Assembly: GCA_022706785.1 (NCBI GenBank) | Contig: JAKJBW010000001.1 | Span: 76,373 to 123,115, forward strand | Reading direction: 5' to 3' | From: Bacillota bacterium | GTDB taxonomy: Bacteria; Bacillota; Clostridia; UBA1381; UMGS1253 | Length of the DNA: 46,743 nucleotides | Notes under the pieces: model-generated | Database searches by the model: none | Told to the model about the DNA's origin: nothing | The model's input: only the letters and a program-made list of their open reading frames with translations | Part shown: one piece after another, positions 13,679-23,600 of the stretch | How positions within the stretch are numbered: position 1 is the first letter of the stretch | How the letters are laid out: each line of letters begins with the position of its first letter | Translations under genes and position numbers: made by a program

Positions 13679-16600
13679 TTACCACCCATACCAAGCTCTT
13701 GCATTTCTGAAATTAATTAGAAAAGCCTGATCTCGATCATCATATCCATCTCCTCTGGGATTTCCATTTCCATCATACAGACGCTCTAACCACCAACCAC
13801 GATAATCATCCCCTATTGCCCGTTGCCTGGGGTTTCTGTACCTGTAATAGTTTCCAGGCCCAGCATTATATGCAGAATATGTAGCGGCAGCGATGTTTTC
13901 AAAATAACCATGTGGCCCATTACTGCCTTCATTATTTCTTACAGCAACTAAGTAACAATTCTTTACAATGCTCACTCCTTGCCGCACATTTGCTTGCCAG
14001 TCATTTACGACATCTTCTCCATTTACATTAGTGTCCGAGCCTTTATCAAAATTACCTTTATTGATCTGCATGACGCCATAATCAGAACCATTAAAGTTTG
14101 AATCACTTGGCATGACTTGCGTAAAACCAGACTCTGTACGACCAACTGCCAACGATATAGAAATTGGCACTCCACTTTGAATAGATTGGAATATGATATA
14201 ATTTTTCACTTGCTGCGCACTTGGATTTTTGTCGTAAGCACTTCCTATATCGCCCTCATAGGCATATACAGTTTTTTCCCCGTCCCAATAGCTGTATACT
14301 TTAAATCCATCCTGATTATACCTCTCAACATACTCATCCAGAAGCCCCGTCGGATCCCACTTATTCACAGGGTTATTACTTACATACACATACCAATTCA
14401 GCCCATCCTTAATAGGATCCTCACTGATAAACCTCCCCGTACCCGGATCATAATACCTCGCCCTCAGGTAAATACTTCCACTTTCGCTGTCAAAATACTC
14501 GCCACAATACCTAAACGGATTCATATCACCCGTCTCACTGTTCTGATTCCCAAACGCGTCGTAGCTGTAATCCACTATCACACTGCCACCGCTGCTGACC
14601 AGCTTAGTCACATCCCCGTGGCTGTTCGTGTAATAGTAGTCCGTAGCCGCGCCGGATTTACGCGAGATCAAGCCCAAGCCGCGTGAATAGTATGTGCTGC
14701 TGCCGCTTGTCGTTTCGTACACCACGTTCATCCCGTCAAGCACAAAGCTTGTCGTCACGCCGTTTACCGTCTTGGATGTGCGCAGACCCGTCCCGTCGTA
14801 GGCGTAGCTTGCGGTTGTCCTGGCTCCGTTTTTGTTTATCTCGGCTGTCTTTAGCCGGTTAAGCAGGTCGTAGGTATTCAGCACTGCCTCCGTCTGCGGC
14901 GCATCCAGCGACAGCGCAGCCGAACCTGAAGCGGTATCCGCAACCGCGTTGGTCAGCTTGCTGATCTGGTTGCCGTTCGCGTCGTAGTTGTAGAAGGTAT
15001 GAAGCTGCGCGGCTCCTCCTGTTACCGTTTCCTTGGTCAGGCGGTTGTTTTTGTCATACACATACGCCGTGCTCGACTGCAAATCCATGCTGCCGTCATA
15101 TACCTGCTGCGCCGTACGGTTATTGTACTTATCATACGCATACTCCGTTATCGCGTCGGCCTTGGTTTCCTTGGTCAGGCGGCCTATATCGTCGTAGGTG
15201 TAGCTCTTTGCCGCGCCGTTCTCCGTCACGCTGTTGACGTTGCCGTCCGCATAATACGTCAGCGCATAGGTTTCCAGCGTCTGGCTGCCCCGCTTGTTGG
15301 TTTTGTCCGTCAGCAGATTTGCCTTGTTGTAGAGGTAAGTGACCGTTCTGTCGCTCCCTGTAGCTTCTGAAAGCACATTGCCGTTCGGATCATAGGTGTA
15401 GTGCGTGGTAACTCCTGCGTCTGTTACATCGGTCAACCGTCCAAGCGCGTCATACAGATAGGAAACAGATATGCCTTTTGACGGTACGGCAAAGCTTAAG
15501 CGGCTGCCGTTTGCATTGTATGTATAATTCTTGGCAACGCCGTTTCTGGTTTCAGAAAGCAATTCGCCGTTTTTGCTATAAGTGTATCCCGTGGTGCCGT
15601 CGCTGTCAACCATTTGCGTGATATTGCCCATGAGATCGTAAATGTAAGCTATGCTTTGATCGTCCGCGCCTTCCTTTGCCGCAGTCAGATTCCTGATACG
15701 GCTCAGTCCGTCATAAGTATAGCTCTTTACCGTACCGTTACGGTCGGTTTCGGAAAGCAATTCGCCTAAAATATTATACTGATAGGCGGATGTCTGACCA
15801 AGCGCATCGGTGGAGGCGGTCATGCGGCCTATAGAATCATAGGTATAAGTTGTCACCTTGTGCTGTAACGGGTCAATTGCTTCGCTGACTGTATTTAAGC
15901 CCAGCGCCTGTTTTGTGATGCGTCCCGCGTTATCATAGGCGTATTTCGTGATAACATTGCCGGCTGCGTCCTGCGCAACTACTGCAGACAGGCGGTTTCT
16001 GCTGTCATAGATGTTTTTTGTCGTCTTAAAAGCGCTTCCCTCTTTTTTGGTTTCTTCACGTGTCAGATTCCCGTTCTTGTCATAATATTGGTTCACAATC
16101 GCTTCGGCCGAGCTGTCCATCGGCTGGCGAACCTGGGTCACAGCGCCCGCTCCGTTATAGGTATAGTATACCGAATTGCCGCGCGCATCCGTTTCCATAT
16201 CTGTACGGCCAAAGCTGTCTATGTGTTTTGTAACCGTCCCCGCCATGGTGACAGTCTGAACCGCCCGGTTCGCATAGTCGTAGACATAAGATACCGTCGG
16301 CGCTGACGCGCCTTCCGCATTAGCCTTGAAATCCTTCACAGTCAGAATATTTCCCAGCAGGTCGGTGGTATAGGACTGCGTATTGACTATGGCATCATAC
16401 GCAACGGTGTCTTTTGTGCGGCGCCCCTGTTTATCTATATATTTTGTCGCTGTCAGATAGCCGGAGCCGCTGGAATACACCTTCGCCGATACGGCGGCTT
16501 CAGTGGCACTGTGATATGGGCTGTAGGCATACTCTTTTTTGCTCAGTGTCTGTGCCGCTTCAAAAACGGTTTCACTTTTAGGCTGACCGTCGTCAAAATA

Positions 16601-19567
16601 AGTATATGTAACTCTTGATTTCTCTGTGCCGTCATCGTTAAACACGATTTTGGCCAGCAGCCTGCTGTGGGTATCATAGTTGTTTTCATACACCTTCAGC
16701 CAAGCCTCAGTCTCCGCGCTGTAAACATAGGCTGCCGTATTGCGACCGATAGGGTCGTATGTAAACTTTTGCTGAGCGTCATCCTCAGCAGTTGTTGTAA
16801 TGATGTTTTGGGAATCGTCATATGCTATCTCAGCGTATGTGGTATCCGGATTCGTCTGCTTTGTAACACGTCCCAGTCCGTCATACTCATAAGCAGTTGT
16901 ATTGTTTTTGGCATCTGTTGTACTCGTCTTGCGGCCAAGCCAATCATAGACTTCTGTTGTAACAAGATTTTGGGTGGCCGAACCGTCGCCGTTGGCGTCG
17001 GTGATATTGGCGACATCTTTTACAGTTACAGTTTTGGTTAAAGAATTTACTGTCGGGTTTGCCTCCGAGAAACTGCCATAGGCATAAGAATACTCGGTGG
17101 TAACACCTCCGGATTTGAAAGTGGCAATTTCGCCGGCACTGGTGTAGGTATACTCGGTGGATTCATGGGTTACAGGGCTGGCCGTCTCACTTGGCTTTGA
17201 CGCCGCATAAGAAACACTCACGTTTTTCCCGCCTGATCCCAAAGTGTTTTTAGTGCCGACCCATGTGGTGTCATTCTGTTTTTTGAACGCTTCCGTCTGT
17301 ATGCCGTAGCTTCCGTCATAATTATTCTTTTCAATATATGCGCCGTCCTGCTTTTTCGCTGTTAACTGTTGACAGTCATTGTATTCATAGTCAAAAACAG
17401 TTATCTGCGCACTGCCGTCCGGTGCCGCACTGCTTGTCTTCACTAAGACAGTTTCTGTCTCGGGAAGGTAATTTCCTTCAGCGGTATCGGCATATTCATA
17501 GGTAGTCTTAAAATAGTACGAATTTCTGGACTCTGTACTGGATTTCACCTTCTGAGTTACATATCCCTTTTCGTTATAAGTGTTTTCAAGCGTGTGCGCC
17601 TGCCCTGCAGGGCGAACTGTTGTTACTCTTGCGGTTGGACTGGAATGATTATAGGTGTATGTCATCACATTTTTTGCTTCCGCATCGTTGGGGATTTTTT
17701 CGTACCTGCGCGCTACTTTCGCAAGGCTCTGTTTGACATAAGTCTGCATCGGCTTGTCTTCAAACGCGCCATTGCTGTATTCATAGTGTATTTCTCCCCC
17801 ACTTGGCAGCACTACAGAATCGATAGCTGAAGTATAAACGGCCGTGGTCAGGTCTACCGGGATTACGCCACCCTTTGAACCCAGCTTATAGACATTTGCA
17901 TTAATTCTTTCATTATAGACGACAGACCGGCCCGTCAGCTCATTTGTTACTGTAACCTCCTCAATACTGTCTTCATATATTAAATCATTGGGATCGACCA
18001 CATCATTATTAACCGTTTCTGTTGAATAGGAAACCACCAGTTCTCCGTTTACGGTTATCCCGTCGTCTTCATCAATGCAGATTTTTCTGCCGTAAGTGTC
18101 TGTAAATTCCCATCCGTAGGGACCCTCTTCATAAACAATGCTATTTCCGTACTTGTCTGTTTTTTGATCAAAAGCCATAACGCTTATATCATAGTGTCCG
18201 CTTGGGCTATAAGCCTTGCCGGCTGATGTCGATGAACTGAAAACTGTCCGATTAAAGCTTGTCCCGTCATAACGATTGAAGGTCAAAAGCATATCATAAT
18301 AGTGGTAATCCTGCTCGCAGGTCAACGTATACATGTCGCTTTCTTCACTTTTATATTCACCAGTCCCGTCTAATTTTGGCTTATAATTATATACCGTACC
18401 GTTATGTCCCGAAATTGCGCCGACTCTATTCGTCTCATACTCCAGTTTATAATCCAACGCCATTCCGGTGTCTGTATCGTATAGCATCCCTCTGTCCACA
18501 TATTCCCACTCAAAATTCTGCCGCTGAGCGTATGGGATGCATATATCATATACAATACCTGAAGACGTATCTGTCAATTTGTTCCCACTGGCGACCATAA
18601 GATGTCTGCTCCCGGATGTGCTTGGCTGGTTATAAAATATTCCGCTAAGCGACGACACTGCATCGTCATCTTCGTCCATTACATAGCCATTGTAACAGGT
18701 ATATATCGGGCTGTAGTAGCCCCCGTCCTCTTCATATAGATACCCGTAATAGAAATTCAGGGGATTGCCGCTGCCATCTGTCACACTTCCTATGGTCGGC
18801 GCATATTGCATGTACGGCAGCTCCAGATCCCAATAATTCACTTCAGGCGTATTCAAAAGAGCATCTCTTTCATGTATATATGAATGGATGGTGATCAAGC
18901 CGTATTGTATAAATCCCTTTTGCAAATTTCTGTAAAGCGCCACATCGCTTCCTGAAGGAAGCTCATTGATGTGATAATAGCTGCTTCCTTCGCCAAAGCC
19001 AATATTTGTCTCATCTGAATATTCCCAACTTAAATTGATAATGTCATAGTCTTCTTCATGGTCAATATCATGGGAAACCACATGCACGTATTGTGCGTAT
19101 CCGCTTCCAATAGAAAGCATATTAGTTCCGTTTTCGCGCTGCAGCATGTCCTGCACAGAGTCAAACGCAATCAGTACCCGTCTGGCAGGATCATTGTCAA
19201 TATAATATTGAAAGACATACTTTTCATTTGTACTGGCCGTATAGATATTCATTTTATTAATAATATTCAGTTGCTCATATTCTTTCGCGCTGTTCAATGA
19301 GCGGGTAATATTAAGATCCATCCCGTTCTTCCCCGGCAGGGATAAGTCTGTCGTTTTATAGGTCACGCTGCCGTTCGCCTCATTGACATATTCTGTCCCC
19401 GCATCGGTGGAGGCAACCGGTGCTGCCCCTGCGTTCATTTTTTCATAGAATTGCATTCTTTGAATATACTGATCTGCAATATCCAGCGTCACCTCCGCAT
19501 GAACATAAACAATGGATGCCAGAGAAAACAAAAAGCAAAATAATGCGACTTTCACAAACTTTCTCAT
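13679..19567 (-). CDS. Secreted RHS-repeat protein with lytic transglycosylase C-terminal tip
   Basis: The 1962-aa protein has a signal peptide (residues 1-24, cleavage after VYVHA), an N-terminal non-repeat region to about 650 and then some forty RHS/YD repeats (for example YTYDSIGRMTASTDALGQTS). The RHS end motif follows: PFRYCGEYFDSESGSIYLRA, RYYDPGTGRFISEDP and WDPTGL (about 1742). The last 220 residues are the variable tip, with SLT-fold motifs: GRTESGF with a catalytic-type Glu (about 1812), YGVMQIN (about 1830) and AAATYSAYNAGPGNYY (about 1893). It would cut peptidoglycan glycan strands. Start and upstream stop overlap (ATGA), so translation is coupled to the exported 359-aa protein. 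The RHS shell normally encloses the tip; the role in competition follows from the family. Confidence 0.92.
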   Translation of the reverse strand: MRKFVKVALFCFLFSLASIVYVHAEVTLDIADQYIQRMQFYEKMNAGAAPVASTDAGTEYVNEANGSVTYKTTDLSLPGKNGMDLNITRSLNSAKEYEQLNIINKMNIYTASTNEKYVFQYYIDNDPARRVLIAFDSVQDMLQRENGTNMLSIGSGYAQYVHVVSHDIDHEEDYDIINLSWEYSDETNIGFGEGSSYYHINELPSGSDVALYRNLQKGFIQYGLITIHSYIHERDALLNTPEVNYWDLELPYMQYAPTIGSVTDGSGNPLNFYYGYLYEEDGGYYSPIYTCYNGYVMDEDDDAVSSLSGIFYNQPSTSGSRHLMVASGNKLTDTSSGIVYDICIPYAQRQNFEWEYVDRGMLYDTDTGMALDYKLEYETNRVGAISGHNGTVYNYKPKLDGTGEYKSEESDMYTLTCEQDYHYYDMLLTFNRYDGTSFNRTVFSSSTSAGKAYSPSGHYDISVMAFDQKTDKYGNSIVYEEGPYGWEFTDTYGRKICIDEDDGITVNGELVVSYSTETVNNDVVDPNDLIYEDSIEEVTVTNELTGRSVVYNERINANVYKLGSKGGVIPVDLTTAVYTSAIDSVVLPSGGEIHYEYSNGAFEDKPMQTYVKQSLAKVARRYEKIPNDAEAKNVMTYTYNHSSPTARVTTVRPAGQAHTLENTYNEKGYVTQKVKSSTESRNSYYFKTTYEYADTAEGNYLPETETVLVKTSSAAPDGSAQITVFDYEYNDCQQLTAKKQDGAYIEKNNYDGSYGIQTEAFKKQNDTTWVGTKNTLGSGGKNVSVSYAASKPSETASPVTHESTEYTYTSAGEIATFKSGGVTTEYSYAYGSFSEANPTVNSLTKTVTVKDVANITDANGDGSATQNLVTTEVYDWLGRKTSTTDAKNNTTAYEYDGLGRVTKQTNPDTTYAEIAYDDSQNIITTTAEDDAQQKFTYDPIGRNTAAYVYSAETEAWLKVYENNYDTHSRLLAKIVFNDDGTEKSRVTYTYFDDGQPKSETVFEAAQTLSKKEYAYSPYHSATEAAVSAKVYSSGSGYLTATKYIDKQGRRTKDTVAYDAIVNTQSYTTDLLGNILTVKDFKANAEGASAPTVSYVYDYANRAVQTVTMAGTVTKHIDSFGRTDMETDARGNSVYYTYNGAGAVTQVRQPMDSSAEAIVNQYYDKNGNLTREETKKEGSAFKTTKNIYDSRNRLSAVVAQDAAGNVITKYAYDNAGRITKQALGLNTVSEAIDPLQHKVTTYTYDSIGRMTASTDALGQTSAYQYNILGELLSETDRNGTVKSYTYDGLSRIRNLTAAKEGADDQSIAYIYDLMGNITQMVDSDGTTGYTYSKNGELLSETRNGVAKNYTYNANGSRLSFAVPSKGISVSYLYDALGRLTDVTDAGVTTHYTYDPNGNVLSEATGSDRTVTYLYNKANLLTDKTNKRGSQTLETYALTYYADGNVNSVTENGAAKSYTYDDIGRLTKETKADAITEYAYDKYNNRTAQQVYDGSMDLQSSTAYVYDKNNRLTKETVTGGAAQLHTFYNYDANGNQISKLTNAVADTASGSAALSLDAPQTEAVLNTYDLLNRLKTAEINKNGARTTASYAYDGTGLRTSKTVNGVTTSFVLDGMNVVYETTSGSSTYYSRGLGLISRKSGAATDYYYTNSHGDVTKLVSSGGSVIVDYSYDAFGNQNSETGDMNPFRYCGEYFDSESGSIYLRARYYDPGTGRFISEDPIKDGLNWYVYVSNNPVNKWDPTGLLDEYVERYNQDGFKVYSYWDGEKTVYAYEGDIGSAYDKNPSAQQVKNYIIFQSIQSGVPISISLAVGRTESGFTQVMPSDSNFNGSDYGVMQINKGNFDKGSDTNVNGEDVVNDWQANVRQGVSIVKNCYLVAVRNNEGSNGPHGYFENIAAATYSAYNAGPGNYYRYRNPRQRAIGDDYRGWWLERLYDGNGNPRGDGYDDRDQAFLINFRNARAWYGW

Positions 19568-20643
19568 AAGGTGTCACCTCCGTCCGCAGTTTTACCAATA
19601 ATATCTTTAATTTTCTGATGATTTTCGCCATCTGGTTGCTTTTCTTTTACAGCCTGCTTAATATCTTTAATCCGATAACCGTTCTTAAGCAGCTTTTTTA
19701 AAGCAGCTTCATCTACTCCCGGCACTTCTTTTTTCGCGGCCAGCAGAGGTGCTTCAGGATCACAGAATTCCTCTTTCAGCTCTGAAGCTACTTTTTTCCT
19801 TGCCGTAAATTTTTGATTTGCTGAATCACTCAACGTTATATGATCGGCAGCCTTTAAAATCTCGGATGGTTTGCTTCTCATGATATTTCCAATTTCTACA
19901 TAGGGAATGATGTCTTTAAGCTGTTGATCTGTGCTGAAACACGCAGTCACAGATGTATCACCGCAAGCCGCAGCTACAATCTCAGCCCAGCTTTGTCCAC
20001 CGAGACGAGCATCCAGCATGTCACGCTCCGTACGATTACCGAACAGACTTAATTGGTAAACATAAACGACTTCATCAACTGTAATACCCTTATCGGTATA
20101 TTTCATCATCTCTTCCATTGTCAGCGCATTTTTGTCCCAACCCTTGATTTTGGAATATGCGTTTTCCAGGCAGAATTTGCGTCCAAAGGTATCGCGCGCG
20201 GCCTCATACATAACCTGTACCAATTCAACCCCTTTGTCCGGAGTACCCTGCAAAAAATGATAAATATCCAGTAATTTTTCAAAATCATATCCCAGTTCAC
20301 ATAGAGAAATCAAATAATCGCTTTCCACCTGTGTCATCCCATACAGAGCAGCGGCATCAATATATTTTTTAAGTGTAATTGCGACATCGTCCTCATAATA
20401 ACCCTTTTTCCTCAGATAATCAGGCAAATTAAACTTTTTTTCTTTATTTGAAAGCCGTAAACGGAGGTTTTCTTTGCTTACATCGCGCACTGCATTCTCT
20501 TCTGAAAGAGCGTTCTTTAACAATTGCCCCTTTTTTTCTACTTTTGCCCGATGTTCTATTGACTGTACGGCTGCAAAGGCTCCGATTCCAATAGCAAAGA
20601 CCAATACAGCAGTTAAAGAAAAACTTAAAATTCGTTTTTTCAT
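19564..20643 (-). CDS. Exported accessory protein of the RHS operon
   Basis: This 359-aa protein has a signal peptide (KKRILSFSLTAVLVFAIGIG, cleavage near AFAA at residue 24) and a soluble, mainly helical, charge-rich body with several repeat-like helical units (for example ITLKKYIDAAALYGMTQVES, and YEAARDTFGRKF). I recognise no family. It begins 12 bp after the subtilase stop and its own stop overlaps the RHS start by 4 bases, so the three genes are cotranslated. A role in export, folding or wall attachment of the RHS protein is the natural guess from position. Confidence 0.8.
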   Translation of the reverse strand: MKKRILSFSLTAVLVFAIGIGAFAAVQSIEHRAKVEKKGQLLKNALSEENAVRDVSKENLRLRLSNKEKKFNLPDYLRKKGYYEDDVAITLKKYIDAAALYGMTQVESDYLISLCELGYDFEKLLDIYHFLQGTPDKGVELVQVMYEAARDTFGRKFCLENAYSKIKGWDKNALTMEEMMKYTDKGITVDEVVYVYQLSLFGNRTERDMLDARLGGQSWAEIVAAACGDTSVTACFSTDQQLKDIIPYVEIGNIMRSKPSEILKAADHITLSDSANQKFTARKKVASELKEEFCDPEAPLLAAKKEVPGVDEAALKKLLKNGYRIKDIKQAVKEKQPDGENHQKIKDIIGKTADGGDTL

Positions 20644-20655
20644 ACTTAAGCCCCC

Positions 20656-23600
20656 CTATATTTCGCTGATTCCGAGTGCAATCTGTGTCGTGCCGGCAGC
20701 CTTTGCCTTGAATCCAAAAATATTAACCACGCCGCTGAAATATTGAGCGTCTGTTTGGTCAGTGTATCTAAACTTGATTAACCCGTCAGAACACGCGACA
20801 ATCTCCACAGGATACCCTAATACATGCCCGGTCTGCGTTTCTTTACCATACGTCTGAGCGCATAAATCCTCCACTGTCAGATCATTACTATTGTAAGTCA
20901 GCTCGAATATTTTTCCTTCTACTGCTTGTACGTTACTTACGCTGGCGATCAGCTGGATCGCTTCATTTGCCTGTAGGGTGACTGTTTTATTTGCTACGAA
21001 TACATCATCCATCAGGACACCAATGACAATCTTGTCAAAATCAGGCGCCCATGCTGAGTCGTTATAGAATTTGATGCTGTTGTACCCGGCATTTAGGTAA
21101 ACTACTATATCCTTTGGTCCCGGCACGCCCCATCCCATATTGCTGAAAGATACATTTACCCCTGGTCCTCCATTTACGCTGTAACTGCAAGTTCTGTCTT
21201 CTCCGCAGACATAATACGCTGTTACGTTGTAATAGCCCTGCTGATCAACGTAGATATTATCAAATTGAAACCATCTGTCATAACCAACCCAACCGATGCC
21301 TTTGCCTCCCGAAAAATTACTGTTATCATATACTATTACTCCGTTTAATGTTGATAATTCCGCCTCAAACTCAGTAGGCTGACCAGTGCCGGTGGGCACA
21401 TACTCGGCGTCATCCGTCACGATCAGCGAGTCAAACCTGCCGCCCTCGCCGCCCGGGCCCATCTTAAACGTGTGCTCCCCGCGCGCCAGATTAGCAGACC
21501 CCACCATCTGCCACCGCCATGTGCCTGCCTCGCCCACAGGATTCGCCGGAAGCTGCACCGGCGTAAACGCAAAGTCCTGCTCCACTACTTTGAAGAACAA
21601 ACTGCCCTGCTCCGGCGTGTCGATACATACCCGCATCCAGAAATGGTATGTGGCCGAGCCCGGTATGTCAAGCTCCACTTGCAGCGGAGGCGGTGTCGCG
21701 TAAGTGTATTCCGCATTGCCCGCATTACCCAGATCCTCTCCCGTCGCCTCCACATATTTCCCGCCAATACACCCTGCCGATGTGCCCTCCACATACTCCG
21801 CCGTCAGATAGCCCGGCAGATCAAACACGCTTAGCTGCGCGTCCTCAAACTCTATCTGCGCCATATACGGCCCTTCATTGTATTCAATATCCCCCTGCCT
21901 GTACGGCGTCAGTATCTCGTCCGTTTTTGGCTGCCCAAGCTGCTGGGCGCTATTGCTACCCCACGCGTACACCTTGGCTGAATCCTGCACGGCAAGGCTG
22001 TGCATGCCGCCTGCCGCAATGCCTGTCACCCCTGTCAGGTTTCTTGCCTGCACAGGCTCTGCCTGCAGCTGCATAGTATAAGCATTAAAATCCATATATG
22101 TCCGCTCGCCGCTGCCCAACTGACCGCAGCTGTTGTCGCCCCAGCCCCATACCACGCCGTCGCCGTCAAGCGCAAGGCAGTGCATGGCGCCCGCGGCTAT
22201 CTGCGTAATATCGTCGCCAAACTCTTCAAGCTGTACGGGGACACTGCTCTGCGTCCCTTCATCCATTAGCCGGCCAAAATCATTGCTGCCCCACGCGTAC
22301 GCCTTCCCGTCCGACGTGCGTGCCATGCTCAATTCCGCCGACGCCGCGATTTGTGTGACATTTGCCAAATTGCTCACATCCACCGGCGTGCCGCTGTCCG
22401 CAGCAGCGCCGCCTCCCAGCTGCCCCCGGCCACCTGCTCCCCAGCTTTTGACCAGGCCGTTTGAAGTCAGCACCAATGCATGATCCGCACTGCCCGTGAC
22501 GGCTACCGCATTTGTGATACCGCTCACCTGCGCAGGTGATTTGGTCTGCCCCGCAAATGCCCCATAGACCGTGCCGCCCCAGCCATACACCGACCCGTTC
22601 ACAATAGCGAAGCTGTTGTCGCCTCCCGCGCCTATCTGTGTAACCCCGCTCAAACCCGGCACCTGCACGGGTTCGCTGCGCGATACGCTCGTCCCGTCTC
22701 CCAGCTGTCCTTCGGTATTATCGCCCCATGCCCATACGCTGCCGTCGTCCTTCAGCGCAAGGCAATGGCTGTCTCCCACCGCAAGCTGGTCAATGTCATC
22801 CATAATGAATTCACCATAGCTGCCGTCTCCGTTTAGGCGAAATACCGATGAGCCCATCCCCAAAACGTAGCTTGCTTCGCCTCCCGCAAAAATCAAGAGG
22901 GTTCCCTCATCCGAAAACGCGCGAACCGGAACGTCCGCGTATATCACGCTTTTATCGCCCAACTGGCCGCAGGAATTGTCGCCCCATGCCCACATCTCTT
23001 TATCGCCATCGAGCGCAATGGTATGTCCTGTCCCCGTCGATACGTGATCGATATTTGAAATGCCTGAAATCAAGACTGGCTCAGACCGGTACGTCTTAGT
23101 CCCGTCGCCCAGCTCGCCGTACGAATTGACGCCCCAAGCGTACAGCTGCCCGTCATCCGTTACCGCAAAGCAGTTATCGTCGGTCAGCCCCATGGATACC
23201 GATTTTATGCCGGACAGCGCTGTGATGCGCTCGGGCTGGTTACCCGCGCCAACTCCGCTGCCGTACCACTGCCATACCTCGCCGTTATTCGTTACCGCAA
23301 GTGTATGGTTCCAGCCAGCGTCTATGCTTTCCACATTCGTAAGCGGCTGCCCGTTCACCTTCACCTGTGCCGGCTCCTGCGCCGAATACGATGGGTCGGT
23401 TTCATCTCCCTGCATCCACACCGTACCGTCAGTTTTGAGCATCGCCGTATGCCACGCGCCTGCCGCCACCTGCGCTACGTCTTCACCATTGGATAGTATG
23501 ATCTGACCATTGGCTCCGCTTCCCGCCATATGTACCGTTCTTTCATTTCCAAGCACCCATGCGCTGTGAAACAGGCCCGCATCCACCTGCAGGACGTCCT

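Noticed and set aside
22000..23506. Several plus-strand open frames opposite the RCC1 repeats
   Set aside because: They repeat with the same period as the propeller repeats on the other strand and have unnatural composition, so they are shadows of the real gene.
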